64,000 nucleotides of DNA from CAVSUZ01 sp963791885 (lineage in GTDB: Bacteria; Pseudomonadota; Alphaproteobacteria; Acetobacterales; Acetobacteraceae), in the NCBI GenBank assembly GCA_963791885.1, contig CAWBUL010000004.1:558001-622000 (forward strand), written 5' to 3'. The notes beneath the pieces were generated by a model, which saw nothing but the letters and a program-made list of their open reading frames with translations, had not been told where the DNA came from and searched no databases. Shown one piece after another: positions 37,781-47,807 of this stretch (position 1 is the first letter of the stretch; each line of letters opens with the position of its first letter). The position numbers were made by a program, and so were the translations under genes.

Positions 37781-37948
37781 GTGCCGTTGCCCGTGGTTCT
37801 CGTCTCCACTGTGAATTTCGTCGTCCCAGGTCCGGCCTCAGTCGGGACTGGTCATTTCGCAAGACTCGACCCGGCACAAGTCGGCTACTGGGGTGACCTG
37901 CGATTGACCGAGCACGAAAAGATACATGGGAAACGGTGGGCGCTCTGA
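37781..37948 (+). other. Short ORF overlapping the DpdF start
   Basis: A 55-codon frame reads VPLPVVLVSTVNFVVPGPAS, then HFARLDPAQVGYWGDLRLTE and HEKIHGKRWAL, ending at 37948, 13 bases inside the DpdF gene. The text looks protein-like, and upstream another frame (MAHSRTVRRGWYLSTS, ATG 37726) could be joined to it by one base. It may be a small gene or the 3' stub of a lost upstream gene of the operon. Confidence 0.35.
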
Positions 37949-40419
37949 CGACCGAATTTATTGAGCACACGTTTGAGGCCGCTGGCGCATGGGTTCCCGC
38001 CGCGATCGAACGTTGCAAGGTCGCGCTTGGCGCTGCCCGGACAGCCGCCGATCGGACTGTATTGTTAAGATCACTTGCGAGATTGCTGGGCGGGCGGCTA
38101 GATCTCAATGCCTTTTCAATCACACTGTCGCAAGACGAATGCGCGGAATTCGTTCGATTTGGATTGGCACTAACGAACAAAGACACGGCGCTCCGGATTG
38201 TCGACGAGGAGGATATGTCAAGTTTAGGAGGCCTCTCCGCGGCCCTCGTTCTTGACAGCCGATCCCGTCAGGTATTCGAGGTCGCTCCGCCCGACGCGGT
38301 GCTTCTGCGTCTGACGAAACACCCCCATTATCGAATTGCGGCGCAAAAGGCGGCGGTCAGGGCGCTGCTCACTCAACCGGCGGGATCAGGCCTGATGGTG
38401 AGCATGCCGACCGGCTCCGGTAAAAGCCTGCTGTTTCAGATCGCCGCGAGCTTCGAACGCGAGACGACGCCCGGGGCGTGCGCCATCGTGATCACCCCGA
38501 CGGTTGCGCTCGCGCTTGATCACGAGCGCACACTTTCAGGCTTAAGCGGATTGGAGGCGAGCCGTGCGCTGACCGGCGACACGCCGCCGACCGAGGCGGA
38601 GGCGATCGTCAACGGCTTCCGCCGCGGGACTGTGCCAATCCTCCTTCTCTCGCCTGAGAAGGCACTGAACCCTGGCATTCTTAAGCATCTCGTCGAGACC
38701 GCAGAGCAACGGTCGGTCGAATATGGCCTCGATGCGCGCTTAAGCCACGTCTTTATCGACGAAGCTCATATCGTCGAAAGTTGGGGCCGCAGTTTCCGGC
38801 CCGACTTTCAGAGGCTGCCGGCACTCCTCGCCCTGCTGCGCAATGCCAATCCGGCAATCCGAGCCGTTTTGCTTTCTGCCACCTTGCCCAACTCGTCGCG
38901 CGCCATCCTGCGAGATAGCTGGCGGTTGAATGGCGAGTGGCTCGAGGTCGATGCGCGTACGCCGCGCTACGAGCACGACGTCGTAGTTGGTCACTACGAG
39001 TGGGAGGCCCAGAGGCTACCCGCAGTTGACCATGTAATCGATCGTGCGCCCCGTCCCCTCATCCTGTACACCACCGAAATCGAAGCGGCCGGTGTACTGC
39101 ATCAGCGGCTGACGGCGGAACGCGGCTACGAACGGGTCGCGCTGTTCACAGGTGATACGCCGGCGCGTGAACGCAAACGGATCGTGGAGGGGTGGGCAAA
39201 GGACTGCTTCGACATCATTGTGGCGACGTCGGCGTTCGGCATGGGGATCGACAAGCCTGACGTCCGCAGCGTCGTCCATGTCTGTCTGCCGGAAGGGCCG
39301 GCCCGCTGGTACCAGGAGATCGGCCGCGCTTCGCGCGACGGAGGCCAAGGCCTTGCGGCGTGCCTTTTCGTCGGCGGGCCGAGCGAAGGGGATGTCAAAC
39401 AAGCATACGGCCTAGCGACTTCGGGCTGGCTAACTCGCGACCTGGCCGAACAACGCTGGAAGGCTATGATCAACGCGGCAGCGAACCGCCAATGGTCTGG
39501 CGATCGACTTCTCATGTCGATCAACCTCGACGCTTTCCGCGAGGGGATTCGGCCAAAGGCTGGCGACTGGAATCGTGGTTGGAACATGACGCTGCTGACT
39601 CTAATGCAGCGGTCTGGCGTGCTTCGCGTCCTCTCAGTCGCCTCCGACGGTGACCAACCTGAATTCGTATGGGATGTGGAAATCGTCGACCACCGCGTCA
39701 TGAACGGTGTGGACGCCGATGTTTGGGACCGAATCGCTACCCAAAGGGCTACGGAGCGCACAGAAATCCGCGCCGCCCTCGATGTCTTCGTGGAGGCGAT
39801 GCGCCATCCGGCGAAAGCCTGTATCACGCGAACGGTCTTCGAATTGATCGAGCCAAGATCATTGGCGCCGCCGTGCGGGCGCTGTCCCGCATGCCGCCGC
39901 ATGGGGATTACTCCACCGTCACGCCTCTCGTCGGCGGGGCTTGAGAAGATCTGGCGCCAGTCCACCAATGCGGGCTGCATGCTTCCGCCCGAGATTCTCT
40001 TGCTTGCCCCATCAGACCCACATTTCGACGTTGGCTTTCCGCGTCTAATCGACACCCTGACCGCCGCTGGAATCGATCAAATTGTAGTACCTACCGCGCT
40101 GGCGCATTCCGCTGCTCGCCTTATGGTCTCGTCATCGACACGATTTGGTCTGGTGTTGGATGAGAGGGAGTGGTCGGGGGGTGCGAGGTTGGCTGGGATT
40201 CCAAGTGCGGTGTTGCTTCCGGACGAGGATTGGATCGCCGAATCGATGCTCGATCAGATCGCGACATTTGGGCGTGACGGCGAAACCACGATGATCGTCG
40301 TCGGCCGACCTGATCGTCTGATCAGAGGCCGACGATTGGATCAGACCGTCTCGCGGCACGCGCCCTATTCCGAGGACCTGCTACGGTCCATGCCAGCAAA
40401 TGGGATTGCCCAGGGATGA
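37936..40419 (+). CDS. dpdF: RecQ-like DEAH helicase, DpdF-type
   Basis: The 827-aa protein is an SF2 helicase. Motifs: VSMPTGSGKSLLFQIAASF (Walker A), AIVITPTVALALDHE, HVFIDEAHIVESWGRSFRPD (DEAH), VLLSATLPNSSR (III), LYTTEIEAAGVLHQRL (IV), DIIVATSAFGMGIDKPDVRS (V) and WYQEIGRASRDGGQGLA (VI). A Cys cluster PPCGRCPACRRMG follows near residue 650. An N-terminal domain of about 140 aa and a C-terminal domain of about 170 aa are unassigned. The layout matches DpdF of the Dpd (7-deazapurine-in-DNA) system by memory of that family. It overlaps the next gene by ATGA, so translation is coupled. Confidence 0.72.
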   Translation: MGALTTEFIEHTFEAAGAWVPAAIERCKVALGAARTAADRTVLLRSLARLLGGRLDLNAFSITLSQDECAEFVRFGLALTNKDTALRIVDEEDMSSLGGLSAALVLDSRSRQVFEVAPPDAVLLRLTKHPHYRIAAQKAAVRALLTQPAGSGLMVSMPTGSGKSLLFQIAASFERETTPGACAIVITPTVALALDHERTLSGLSGLEASRALTGDTPPTEAEAIVNGFRRGTVPILLLSPEKALNPGILKHLVETAEQRSVEYGLDARLSHVFIDEAHIVESWGRSFRPDFQRLPALLALLRNANPAIRAVLLSATLPNSSRAILRDSWRLNGEWLEVDARTPRYEHDVVVGHYEWEAQRLPAVDHVIDRAPRPLILYTTEIEAAGVLHQRLTAERGYERVALFTGDTPARERKRIVEGWAKDCFDIIVATSAFGMGIDKPDVRSVVHVCLPEGPARWYQEIGRASRDGGQGLAACLFVGGPSEGDVKQAYGLATSGWLTRDLAEQRWKAMINAAANRQWSGDRLLMSINLDAFREGIRPKAGDWNRGWNMTLLTLMQRSGVLRVLSVASDGDQPEFVWDVEIVDHRVMNGVDADVWDRIATQRATERTEIRAALDVFVEAMRHPAKACITRTVFELIEPRSLAPPCGRCPACRRMGITPPSRLSSAGLEKIWRQSTNAGCMLPPEILLLAPSDPHFDVGFPRLIDTLTAAGIDQIVVPTALAHSAARLMVSSSTRFGLVLDEREWSGGARLAGIPSAVLLPDEDWIAESMLDQIATFGRDGETTMIVVGRPDRLIRGRRLDQTVSRHAPYSEDLLRSMPANGIAQG

Positions 40420-41309
40420 GTGTGCTTTCCAGCCCCCAAGGAACGCCGGAGCGAGTGTGGTCGCTGGTCGCGGGCTTGGCTGCGCTAGGTGGTCAATCTG
40501 ATCGTCAGACATTCGACGCCCTTCTCAACCCCGGATACATGAAGGACGGCGTTCTGGTCCGCGCAAAGGACACCCTTGCGGCCAATGCCTTCGGCGCAGC
40601 GTCAAGCCTGGGCCTCGTTGAAGCGGGGCGCGACAAGGCGGTGTTGGCGGCAGGCCTCAATCTGACGGATTCATCGGCCTTTGCCGATTATGTCCATGAT
40701 CGCTTGTCATCACTGAAGTCGGGCGAAACAGATTCTGCTATTTTGGACGCATATTCATGGCTCGCGGCCGAGAGCGATCGGCAGGGGGAGTTGGGATGGA
40801 TATATGATCTTGGGCGGGAACAGTTTGCCGACAACGCAAATGCTGCGCTTGTCGGTGAGGACGACGATGGGCGCCTAATGAATACCACCAAAGTCGTGGC
40901 ATGGCGTCGGTGGCTGGCGTTCATAGGTCTCGGCGTGTCGATTCCCATCCCGCATACGCCCGATTTCCCCACGCCAACCGCCCGCCTGGCGCGCGAACTT
41001 GAACGCGCGGCCATCGCGCCCGGCACCACGATGCCTGCTGAACAGTTGGTGACGTTCTTGGCGGGTCGGATGCCATATCTGGATCGGGGCCGTCTCTTCG
41101 CCCAGGCCTGTCAGCGGATTGGCCACCTGCCGTCTAGTCGGCGTCTATCGCCGTTGCTGAGTATCGCATTGCGCGACTTGCATGACGACGGAACCCTCAA
41201 GCTGACGCTAAGTGGCGATGCGTCAACGCATGTCCAATTGGCATTGGATCCCGCCCACACCATCGACTCTTTCACTGCGGTCAGCATCTTTCCAATGCAA
41301 GTCCAATGA
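40416..41309 (+). CDS. dpdG: DpdG-like protein
   Basis: A 297-aa protein beginning MSVLSSPQGTPERVWSLVAG, with a possible winged helix in GGQSDRQTFDALLNPGYMKD and LAANAFGAASSLGLVEAGRD, then VVAWRRWLAFIGLGVSIPIP and YLDRGRLFAQACQRIGHLPS. No catalytic motif is visible. I assign DpdG because of size, position between the DpdF-type helicase and the large ATPase, and overall similarity to remembered DpdG proteins. Its role in the family is unknown. ATGA overlaps occur at both ends. Confidence 0.62.
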   Translation: MSVLSSPQGTPERVWSLVAGLAALGGQSDRQTFDALLNPGYMKDGVLVRAKDTLAANAFGAASSLGLVEAGRDKAVLAAGLNLTDSSAFADYVHDRLSSLKSGETDSAILDAYSWLAAESDRQGELGWIYDLGREQFADNANAALVGEDDDGRLMNTTKVVAWRRWLAFIGLGVSIPIPHTPDFPTPTARLARELERAAIAPGTTMPAEQLVTFLAGRMPYLDRGRLFAQACQRIGHLPSSRRLSPLLSIALRDLHDDGTLKLTLSGDASTHVQLALDPAHTIDSFTAVSIFPMQVQ

Positions 41310-44300
41310 ACGCTCCGCTTTCCGCGTGCTGGCGCGCAGATGATGCCCGGGCGATCTTTGTCACCGAGGCGCTCGAAGGCGACGATGCCATTTTTTTAGC
41401 GACGCACACGCCGATCGAAGGTTTTGAGGTTGCTGGCAGAGACGCTGGAGAATTTGCCGAAGCAAACGAACGTGCCGTTCTGGAAACCCTCTCGGAACCG
41501 ACCCGGCAACATGCCTTCTGCGTCGTCCAGGGCGAACCTGGATCCGGTAAATCCCATCTCATCCGTTGGCTGTCGGTCAATTGGCCCGCCACCGACAGAA
41601 AACCGCTGCTGCTCCGGCGCGCCGATGGCAGTCTCGAAGGCGCGCTGCGCCAGCTTCGGGATCGCCTGCCGGAATTCTCGCACCTCTTCGATAATCTCGG
41701 CCAGCGGCAACGCGCATCCTCGCAAGGTCGCGCAAACATCTTTCTCAGCACGCTCGCCAACACGCTGGAGCCGGGCCACTTCGACGTGCCCCCGGTCGAT
41801 GATGAGTGGTGCCGGAAATATGCGCCCGCCGAGTTGCTGGCGCACCCCCGAATCAAGTCGCAGTGGAAGAGTCCATCGCGCATCTTGAGTCTTCTCGAAG
41901 GCGCCGGTGGCGACCGCAATTCCGCGACGGCATCGTTCGACCTTTATGACATCGAGGAACTGGCCGATATCTGCCAGCCGCTGCTTGGCTCGCCGTCAAT
42001 CGCCCGCGCGCAGGAACTCGCGCGGCGTCTGGATCGAGAGGCCGACACGATCAGGGCCTACCGCCAGCAGAACTGGTTGGCAAATGAGTTGGCTACAGAA
42101 CATCCAGAGCAGGTCCAGACGAGTCTCAGGCTCGCCGATACTCTCAACCTGCGTCGGAACGAAGCAATTCAGAACGTGCTCGGCGTCTCGGCCCAGGGCT
42201 TGAAAACGCTCTTCAGGCAAGTGCGCGAGGCCCTCGCGGAACGAGGCGAGAGGCTCGTCCTGCTACTTGAGGATATCACCAGCTGGGAGGGCCTGGACGA
42301 CAGCCTCATAGATGTTCTTGTCTTCAACGCGGCCGCGAAGGGCGACCACGACGCGCGGGAGGTTTGTCCCCTCATTTCGGTCGTTGGAGTGACTCCCACC
42401 TACTACGAGAAGCTGGCGGGCAATTATCGCCAGCGGATCACGCATGAGGTACGGCTCGGGCATTCAGCCGGCGGCTTGCAAGACGTTGCTACCCTGCGGG
42501 AGCGAGATGCGCGTCGGAAATTCGCTGCTCGCTATCTTGCAGCCGCGCGGGTCGGCCCTGTCGCGCTGGCCGGCTGGCTTAGGTCAGTGCGTAGTGGCGA
42601 GGACGCACCCCCGCCGAACCGTTGCGATACCTGCCCGCGGCAGACTGCTTGTTTCGACGTCTTCGGCAACGAAGACGGCATAGGGCTCTTCCCGCTCACG
42701 TCGCACGCCTTCGATCGCTTCTTCGAAGCCCTTAAGGAGAATGATAACGGACAGACGTGGAAGACCCCACGCGGAATCTTGCAGGCGATCCTCAATCCCA
42801 ACCTGAGCCAGCCGGACAGCCTTGCGGCCGGGGTCTATCCGGGTGCCCTCGTCGAGCCCGATGTCTTCAGGCCGGATCGACTGTCGAACCTAGCGCTTTC
42901 CAACAGGCTGGCGCAGATCGTAGTCAACCGAATTGACGCGCCGCAGGAACAGGCACGGATGCGCCGCGTGCTCAGCTACTGGGCCGATCCCGAGCGCGCC
43001 GATACAACTGTGATCGACGGACACATTGCGTTTGCCGGGACCAGGCGAGCCGTCTTTGAAGCATTTGGCCTGCCTTGGATCGGCGCCGACGAAGCAATCA
43101 AGGATGTCGCTGACCGGGCTCAGACTGTCGTCCTGCCCGAACTTATCCTGCCGGAGCCAGTCGAAGAAGACGCTGACGAAGACACAGGTGGGCCAGCTTC
43201 CTCTCAGTCCCGCCCGTTTAAGTCTTCCCGACCTGTCGTAACCCCGCCGAAGCCCAAGCGACTGACACAGACTAAAAGTCAGTTGGAGCAGCTACGCGAG
43301 CAGCTCAGGACCTGGACAGCAACCGGCACGATCGACAATCCGAGCCGTTGGAACGAACTGCTGCATGGGCTAGTCGCCAGTTTAGATGCCCGCAAACTGG
43401 GGGTGCCGTCGGCGCTCGTCAATCGCATCATCACTCCCGAGATGGTCAAAATGCGGGGCAGCACCAGTGGGGCCCGCGATTATCTGATGATCGAGTCAGA
43501 GCCGTGGGTCCGCAACGGCCTCGAAGCCTATATTGCGCTCAGGCAAGACACCGGCATGACCGTTGCCGACGCCGCCTTCCATCGGCGCAACTTGGCGACG
43601 ATGATGCGGCAACTTGAACGGAGCGCAGGGGCCTATCTTGATCGGCGCATCCCGCAAATGGCGGACGGTACAAGATGGTCTCCGGTGGCAACTTTCGCGC
43701 AGATTCTCTTGGCGAGAGCGTGGCTGCGGGGTGTCGTCGCGTCGGAAGCACCGATCCCGGATCAGATCCGGGTGGCGCTCGAAGACGAGGCCCTCTCAGA
43801 AGGCGACTTCAGCGCGCGAAGTGCGCCGTGGCAGGAATGGCTCAATGCAACGAGTAAGCTGCATGAGCGGCTTCGCACTGAGCTCAGATCGATGGTCGGG
43901 CTCGCCATCGGAGACGGAGAGGGCGGAGCACCGCTGACAGACGCGAGCGAACTCGCCGGCGCCATCGTCCGGCTCCGTGAAACCGGCAAGTTCGATCCGG
44001 TCCCTGAGACCGATGGGGCGTTGCCCGAGCCGTTCAGACGGGCGCGCGAATTGGCCGAACTATGGCGTGATCGACGCATGCTGATGGAGCGGACTGAAAC
44101 GTCCCAAATCACCAATCGGTCGCAGACGTTGTCGGAACTTCTTCGTAACAAGAGCGTGGCGACCCATCTTGACCGGCTAGATCGATGCATCACCGGCATC
44201 GCCACGCTTCTGCCGCAAGCAGCGGCGGACCGCGTGATCGCTTGGAGGCAAGCCTATGGCCGCCTTAAGTCGAAGCTGGAAGAGGGGGCGGGCGGGCGTG

Positions 44301-44572
44301 TAGAGGATCTCATTTTTGCGATTGAGGCGGAGGAGATACCGGTGCAACTCCCTCTCCGTCTCGGCTGGCTGGCACGCGCGCCAGCCCGAGATATAGAGGA
44401 TCTCCTTTCGACGGCACAACTCGGAGAGAAGGTCGTGGAAGCGCTACGCGATCACGCGCGCGATTGCGTGCGCGAAGCTAGTGGTATCGGTTCGCTTGGG
44501 CAGGTTAAGGCGATTGGCACTTCCATCAAGGCGGCGATCGCGGATCAACCGATTTCGACGGCGATAGAATGA
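41306..44572 (+). CDS. dpdH: Large P-loop ATPase, DpdH-like
   Basis: A 1088-aa ATPase. Walker A is FCVVQGEPGSGKSHLIRWLS at about residues 70-89. A Walker B-like LVLLLEDITSWEG follows near residue 325, then CPLISVVGVTPTYYEKLAGN (sensor-like), suggesting a STAND/AAA-like NTPase. RCDTCPRQTACFDVFGNEDG is a probable zinc cluster. A basic linker (SRPVVTPPKPKRLTQTKSQL) at about 650 precedes a long helical C-terminal half (about 670-1088). Size, fold order and position support DpdH. No nuclease motif was recognised. Confidence 0.65.
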   Translation: MNAPLSACWRADDARAIFVTEALEGDDAIFLATHTPIEGFEVAGRDAGEFAEANERAVLETLSEPTRQHAFCVVQGEPGSGKSHLIRWLSVNWPATDRKPLLLRRADGSLEGALRQLRDRLPEFSHLFDNLGQRQRASSQGRANIFLSTLANTLEPGHFDVPPVDDEWCRKYAPAELLAHPRIKSQWKSPSRILSLLEGAGGDRNSATASFDLYDIEELADICQPLLGSPSIARAQELARRLDREADTIRAYRQQNWLANELATEHPEQVQTSLRLADTLNLRRNEAIQNVLGVSAQGLKTLFRQVREALAERGERLVLLLEDITSWEGLDDSLIDVLVFNAAAKGDHDAREVCPLISVVGVTPTYYEKLAGNYRQRITHEVRLGHSAGGLQDVATLRERDARRKFAARYLAAARVGPVALAGWLRSVRSGEDAPPPNRCDTCPRQTACFDVFGNEDGIGLFPLTSHAFDRFFEALKENDNGQTWKTPRGILQAILNPNLSQPDSLAAGVYPGALVEPDVFRPDRLSNLALSNRLAQIVVNRIDAPQEQARMRRVLSYWADPERADTTVIDGHIAFAGTRRAVFEAFGLPWIGADEAIKDVADRAQTVVLPELILPEPVEEDADEDTGGPASSQSRPFKSSRPVVTPPKPKRLTQTKSQLEQLREQLRTWTATGTIDNPSRWNELLHGLVASLDARKLGVPSALVNRIITPEMVKMRGSTSGARDYLMIESEPWVRNGLEAYIALRQDTGMTVADAAFHRRNLATMMRQLERSAGAYLDRRIPQMADGTRWSPVATFAQILLARAWLRGVVASEAPIPDQIRVALEDEALSEGDFSARSAPWQEWLNATSKLHERLRTELRSMVGLAIGDGEGGAPLTDASELAGAIVRLRETGKFDPVPETDGALPEPFRRARELAELWRDRRMLMERTETSQITNRSQTLSELLRNKSVATHLDRLDRCITGIATLLPQAAADRVIAWRQAYGRLKSKLEEGAGGRVEDLIFAIEAEEIPVQLPLRLGWLARAPARDIEDLLSTAQLGEKVVEALRDHARDCVREASGIGSLGQVKAIGTSIKAAIADQPISTAIE

Positions 44573-45069
44573 GCGATGTGCTTGTAGAAGCTGAGGCCCT
44601 CCTCACGGAATTGCCGGATGCCGTGACCCGGCGGAAACTGGGGGAACGACTGAGCAAAGCCATCGTTGCGCTAAGGACGGCCGACCATCAAATCGCTCGA
44701 ATGGCCGCTCTACTCGATTTCTCTCGAATCGTGGAGTTCGACAAAACGGCTGATCAGCGCGCCGCTCTGCAAGAAATGAAGGAATGCGCGACCGACATCG
44801 GTGCCTCACTCGAGGATGCGGAGGACGAAGAGGAACTCCGATTGGCGGTCTACGAGTATGAGAATTCGCTACCCAAGGCCTTGGCAGCGCTCGAACGTGC
44901 TATCCGTGAACGGTGGCGTGTGGTTGCCGCCGATCGCTTCCAGCCGCTGATCGGCATTGGCGAACTACTCACCTCTATGAATGTCTCCAACAATCTTGGT
45001 GCTCGGCTCGCAGACTGCGGCCGGAAGGGCTTGGCGGCGATCGCAAACGTCGGATTGTTGATTTTCGCT
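44569..45069 (+). CDS. Small helical protein at DpdI position, tail cut by IS21
   Basis: The protein starts MSDVLVEAEALLTELPDAVT and is almost all helix, including DFSRIVEFDKTADQRAALQE, EDAEDEEELRLAVYEYENSL and ERWRVVAADRFQPLIGIGEL. The frame continues into IS21 to end LIFAEN at 45078. Beyond the IS21 element the same frame would read DETQQCEGGLVA and stop near 47575, so IS21 removed only about twelve codons. It overlaps the ATPase gene by ATGA. It is the fourth gene of the operon and could be DpdI; I do not recognise a domain. Confidence 0.6.
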
Positions 45070-45127
45070 GAGAACTGACCCGGGTTTTCCACCGAGAACT
45101 GACCCGGGTGAATTTATGGTTTGCGGG

Positions 45128-45919
45128 TCATACCGGGGTCAAGTTCTTGGCCTTTTCCTTTCGGCCCTTGTTGGCGGCCGAGCTGGCTTTGAAGCGGAAG
45201 CTGTCATTGCCGGTTTCCACGATGTGGCAGTGGTGGGTGAGGCGGTCGAGCATGGCGGTCGTCATCTTAGCGTCGCCGAACACGTCAGCCCATTCGCTGA
45301 AGCTCAGGTTCGTGGTGATGACCACAGAGGCCCGTTCGTAAAGCTTGCTCAGCAGGTGGAAAAGCAGCGCGCCGCCGGAGGGGCTGAACGGCAGATAGCC
45401 CAATTCATCGAGCATTACGAGGTCGCACCGCATCAGCCGATCCGCGATCTGACCCGATCGGCCCTGAGTTTTCTCCTGCTCCAGCGCATTGACCAGGTCG
45501 ACGGTCCCGAAGAACCGAACCTTTTTGCGATGGTGTTCAACCGCCTGCACGCCAAGCGCCGTGGCGATGTGGGTCTTGCCGGTGCCCGGACCGCCGACGA
45601 GGACCACGTTGTCGGCGTTTTCGATGAACTCACACCGGTAAAGCTGGCGCACCAGGGCTTCATTGGTTTCGCTGGACGCAAAATCAAAACCGCTCAGATC
45701 CTTGTAGACGGGGAAGCGCGCCGCCTTCAGCTGGTAGGCAACCGATCGAACCTCGCGCTCGGCGGTTTCCGCCTTGAGCAGCTGTGAGAGAATGGGGACG
45801 GCCGAATTGAACGCTGGCGCGCCCTGCTCCATCAGCTCGCCCGCGGCTTGCGCCATGCCAAACATCTTCAGGCCGCGCAGCATCACGACAATCGCCGCCC
45901 CGGCCGGATCATGACGCAT
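45128..45919 (-). CDS. istB: IS21 helper ATPase IstB
   Basis: IstB is the DnaC-like AAA+ helper of IS21 transposition. Read from ATG 45919 (MRHDPAGAAIVVMLRGLKMF), it shows an N-terminal helical region, Walker A VVLVGGPGTGKTHIATALGV, Walker B CDLVMLDELGYLPFSPSGGA and sensor I SVVITTNLSFSEW, ending in a basic tail (SSAANKGRKEKAKNLTPV). The start overlaps the istA stop, as is normal for this pair. Confidence 0.93.
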   Translation of the reverse strand: MRHDPAGAAIVVMLRGLKMFGMAQAAGELMEQGAPAFNSAVPILSQLLKAETAEREVRSVAYQLKAARFPVYKDLSGFDFASSETNEALVRQLYRCEFIENADNVVLVGGPGTGKTHIATALGVQAVEHHRKKVRFFGTVDLVNALEQEKTQGRSGQIADRLMRCDLVMLDELGYLPFSPSGGALLFHLLSKLYERASVVITTNLSFSEWADVFGDAKMTTAMLDRLTHHCHIVETGNDSFRFKASSAANKGRKEKAKNLTPV

Positions 45920-47441
45920 GGCGGGCCTCCTGTAGCTTCTCGCGCAGGGCATCGTAGCGTTCGACGTCGGCACGTGGCTCCCGGTCCAGGGCCAAGGCCT
46001 GCGGAGCCGCGATCATTGCTGTGGCCGTGGATTTGCCGTCGATCAGCCGGTGCAACATGTTCAGCACGTGCGTCTTTGTCGGCGCTCCATCACTCAGCGC
46101 CAGTTCGACGGCACACAACACCGCATCTTCACCATGGTGCAGGACGAGGGCAAGAATCTCCACCATCTCCCGGTCGCCTCCGGGCTGCTTGAGAAGGTGC
46201 TGTTGCAGCCGCTTGAACGCTTCCGGCAATTCGGCGAACGGCGCGCCATTACGCAGAGCTCCCGGCTTGCGCTGGATCACCGCGAGATAGTGGTGCCAAT
46301 CATAGATGGTGCGGCCGGGCAGATGATGCGACCGCTCGATGAGCCGCGCGTGTTCGCAGATGACATGCCCTTCGGCAACAACAACGACGCGGTCTGGATA
46401 AACCCTTAAGCTGACGCGATGATTGGCGAAGGACGCGGGCACGCTGTAGCGGTTGCGATCAAAGTGAACGAGGCAGGTGGGCGAAACGCGTTTGCCGTAT
46501 TCAACAAAACCATCGAACGGTCTGCCAACGGCCATCAGGCATCCGACTTCACTTTGCCACGCATCGAATATCGAGCCTTGCTGGCTGCCGTGTGGAATCT
46601 CGCGCCATAGCGCTTGGCAGCGTTGTTCCAGCCAGTCGTTCAAGTCAGCCAGCGTCACAAAACGCGGCATGGTCTGCCACAGCCGATGACGCGCGTCCTG
46701 GACATTCTTCTCGATCTGACCCTTCTCCCAGCCTGAGGCCGGATTGCAAAAGTCAGCATCGAAAAGGTAGTGGCTGGCCATCGCGGCAAAGCGTGCATTG
46801 ACCTGGCGCTTCTTGCCGACGCCAACTTGGTCAACAGCCGTTCTCATATTGTCGTAGATGCCGCGGTGCGGCACGCCGCCAAGCACCCGGAACGCATGAT
46901 GATGCGCGTCGAACAGCATCTCGTGCGTCTGCAGCGGATAGGCCCGGACAATGAAGGTGCGGCTGTAGCAAAGCTTGAAGTGCGCAGCTTGCAGCTTGGT
47001 CCGTTCGCCGCCGATAACGGCCCACTCCTCGCTCCAGTCGAACTGGAAAGCTTCGCCCGGCTGGAAAATCAGCGGAACAAAGGCCCCGCGGCCGGTCGTC
47101 TGCTGCTCCCGCTGCCGATGCTCCTTCCAGGTGCGGGCGAACGCCGCAACACGGCCGTATGAACCTTCAAACCCGAGGGCGGCCAGATCCGCATGCAACC
47201 GCTTGATCGTCCGCCTCTGCTTGCGCGGCCTGCCGCTCTCTAGCTTTAGCCAGGCCGACAGTTTCTCGGCGAACGCGTCCAGCTTGCTGGGCCGCTCCGG
47301 CACCTTGAAGGCCGGTTCCACCACGTCGCCCCGCAAGTATTTGCGGATGGTGTTCCGCGATAGCCCAGTCCTGCGGGCGATCTCCCGTATCGAAAGCTGG
47401 TCTCGAAGCGCCCAGCGACGGATCACGCTCAGTAACTCCAT
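45909..47441 (-). CDS. istA: IS21 transposase IstA
   Basis: From ATG 47441 the protein begins MELLSVIRRWALRDQLSIRE with an N-terminal helix-turn-helix (IARRTGLSRNTIRKYLRGD). The rve core carries FQFDWSEEWAVIGGERTKLQ (first D), GVPHRGIYDNMRTAVDQVGV (second D) and CNPASGWEKGQIEKNVQDAR (Glu). A beta-rich C-terminal part (RYSVPASFANHRVSLRVYPD) completes the ~510-aa transposase. Confidence 0.93.
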   Translation of the reverse strand: MELLSVIRRWALRDQLSIREIARRTGLSRNTIRKYLRGDVVEPAFKVPERPSKLDAFAEKLSAWLKLESGRPRKQRRTIKRLHADLAALGFEGSYGRVAAFARTWKEHRQREQQTTGRGAFVPLIFQPGEAFQFDWSEEWAVIGGERTKLQAAHFKLCYSRTFIVRAYPLQTHEMLFDAHHHAFRVLGGVPHRGIYDNMRTAVDQVGVGKKRQVNARFAAMASHYLFDADFCNPASGWEKGQIEKNVQDARHRLWQTMPRFVTLADLNDWLEQRCQALWREIPHGSQQGSIFDAWQSEVGCLMAVGRPFDGFVEYGKRVSPTCLVHFDRNRYSVPASFANHRVSLRVYPDRVVVVAEGHVICEHARLIERSHHLPGRTIYDWHHYLAVIQRKPGALRNGAPFAELPEAFKRLQQHLLKQPGGDREMVEILALVLHHGEDAVLCAVELALSDGAPTKTHVLNMLHRLIDGKSTATAMIAAPQALALDREPRADVERYDALREKLQEARHAS

Positions 47442-47720
47442 GCTTATCACTCCCGTGGACCCCGCTGAAAACAGCCGGGGCGAGGTCAAAACATGGGTCA
47501 ATTCTCAGTGGAAATTTGCCACCTGGTGGGTCAGTTCTCGATGAAACTCAACAGTGTGAGGGTGGTCTCGTCGCGTAGGCGCACCAATTCGCATCCCCAC
47601 GGACACAGCCCGAGAGGCGCGCTTCGGCCTCTTACGAGTCCCTCGTTTCAGCCGCGACCGGGTTCGGATGGTTGCCTCCTGTGTTCGTCCCGCCTCAGCA
47701 GTCCACAGCACTTCGAGGTC

Positions 47721-47742
47721 GGTGTTGACCAGGTGTTGACCA
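47721..47742. repeat. Integrase arm-type repeat, right
   Basis: A 22-base match to 35369-35390, again two tandem GGTGTTGACCA units, 65 bases left of the tRNA-Gly att core. Together with the left copy it gives the P and P-prime arms expected of the element. Confidence 0.8.
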
Positions 47743-47807
47743 CACCCAAAACGCCAATGGCCGCTTGCGCGGCCATCGTCATAAACACCTGATATTCTTA
47801 AGAAATT

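Larger units (their letters stand above)
45070..47539 (-). mobile_element. IS21-family element
   Basis: Each end carries a GAGAACTGACCC-type repeat, doubled inside the left end (45070 and about 45093). At the right end GGGTCAGTTCTC occupies 47528-47539, and a second related copy lies about 30 bases inside. The genes are istA and istB on the minus strand. No clear target duplication is seen at these limits. The element is inserted near the 3' end of the defence operon. It looks complete. Confidence 0.85.
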
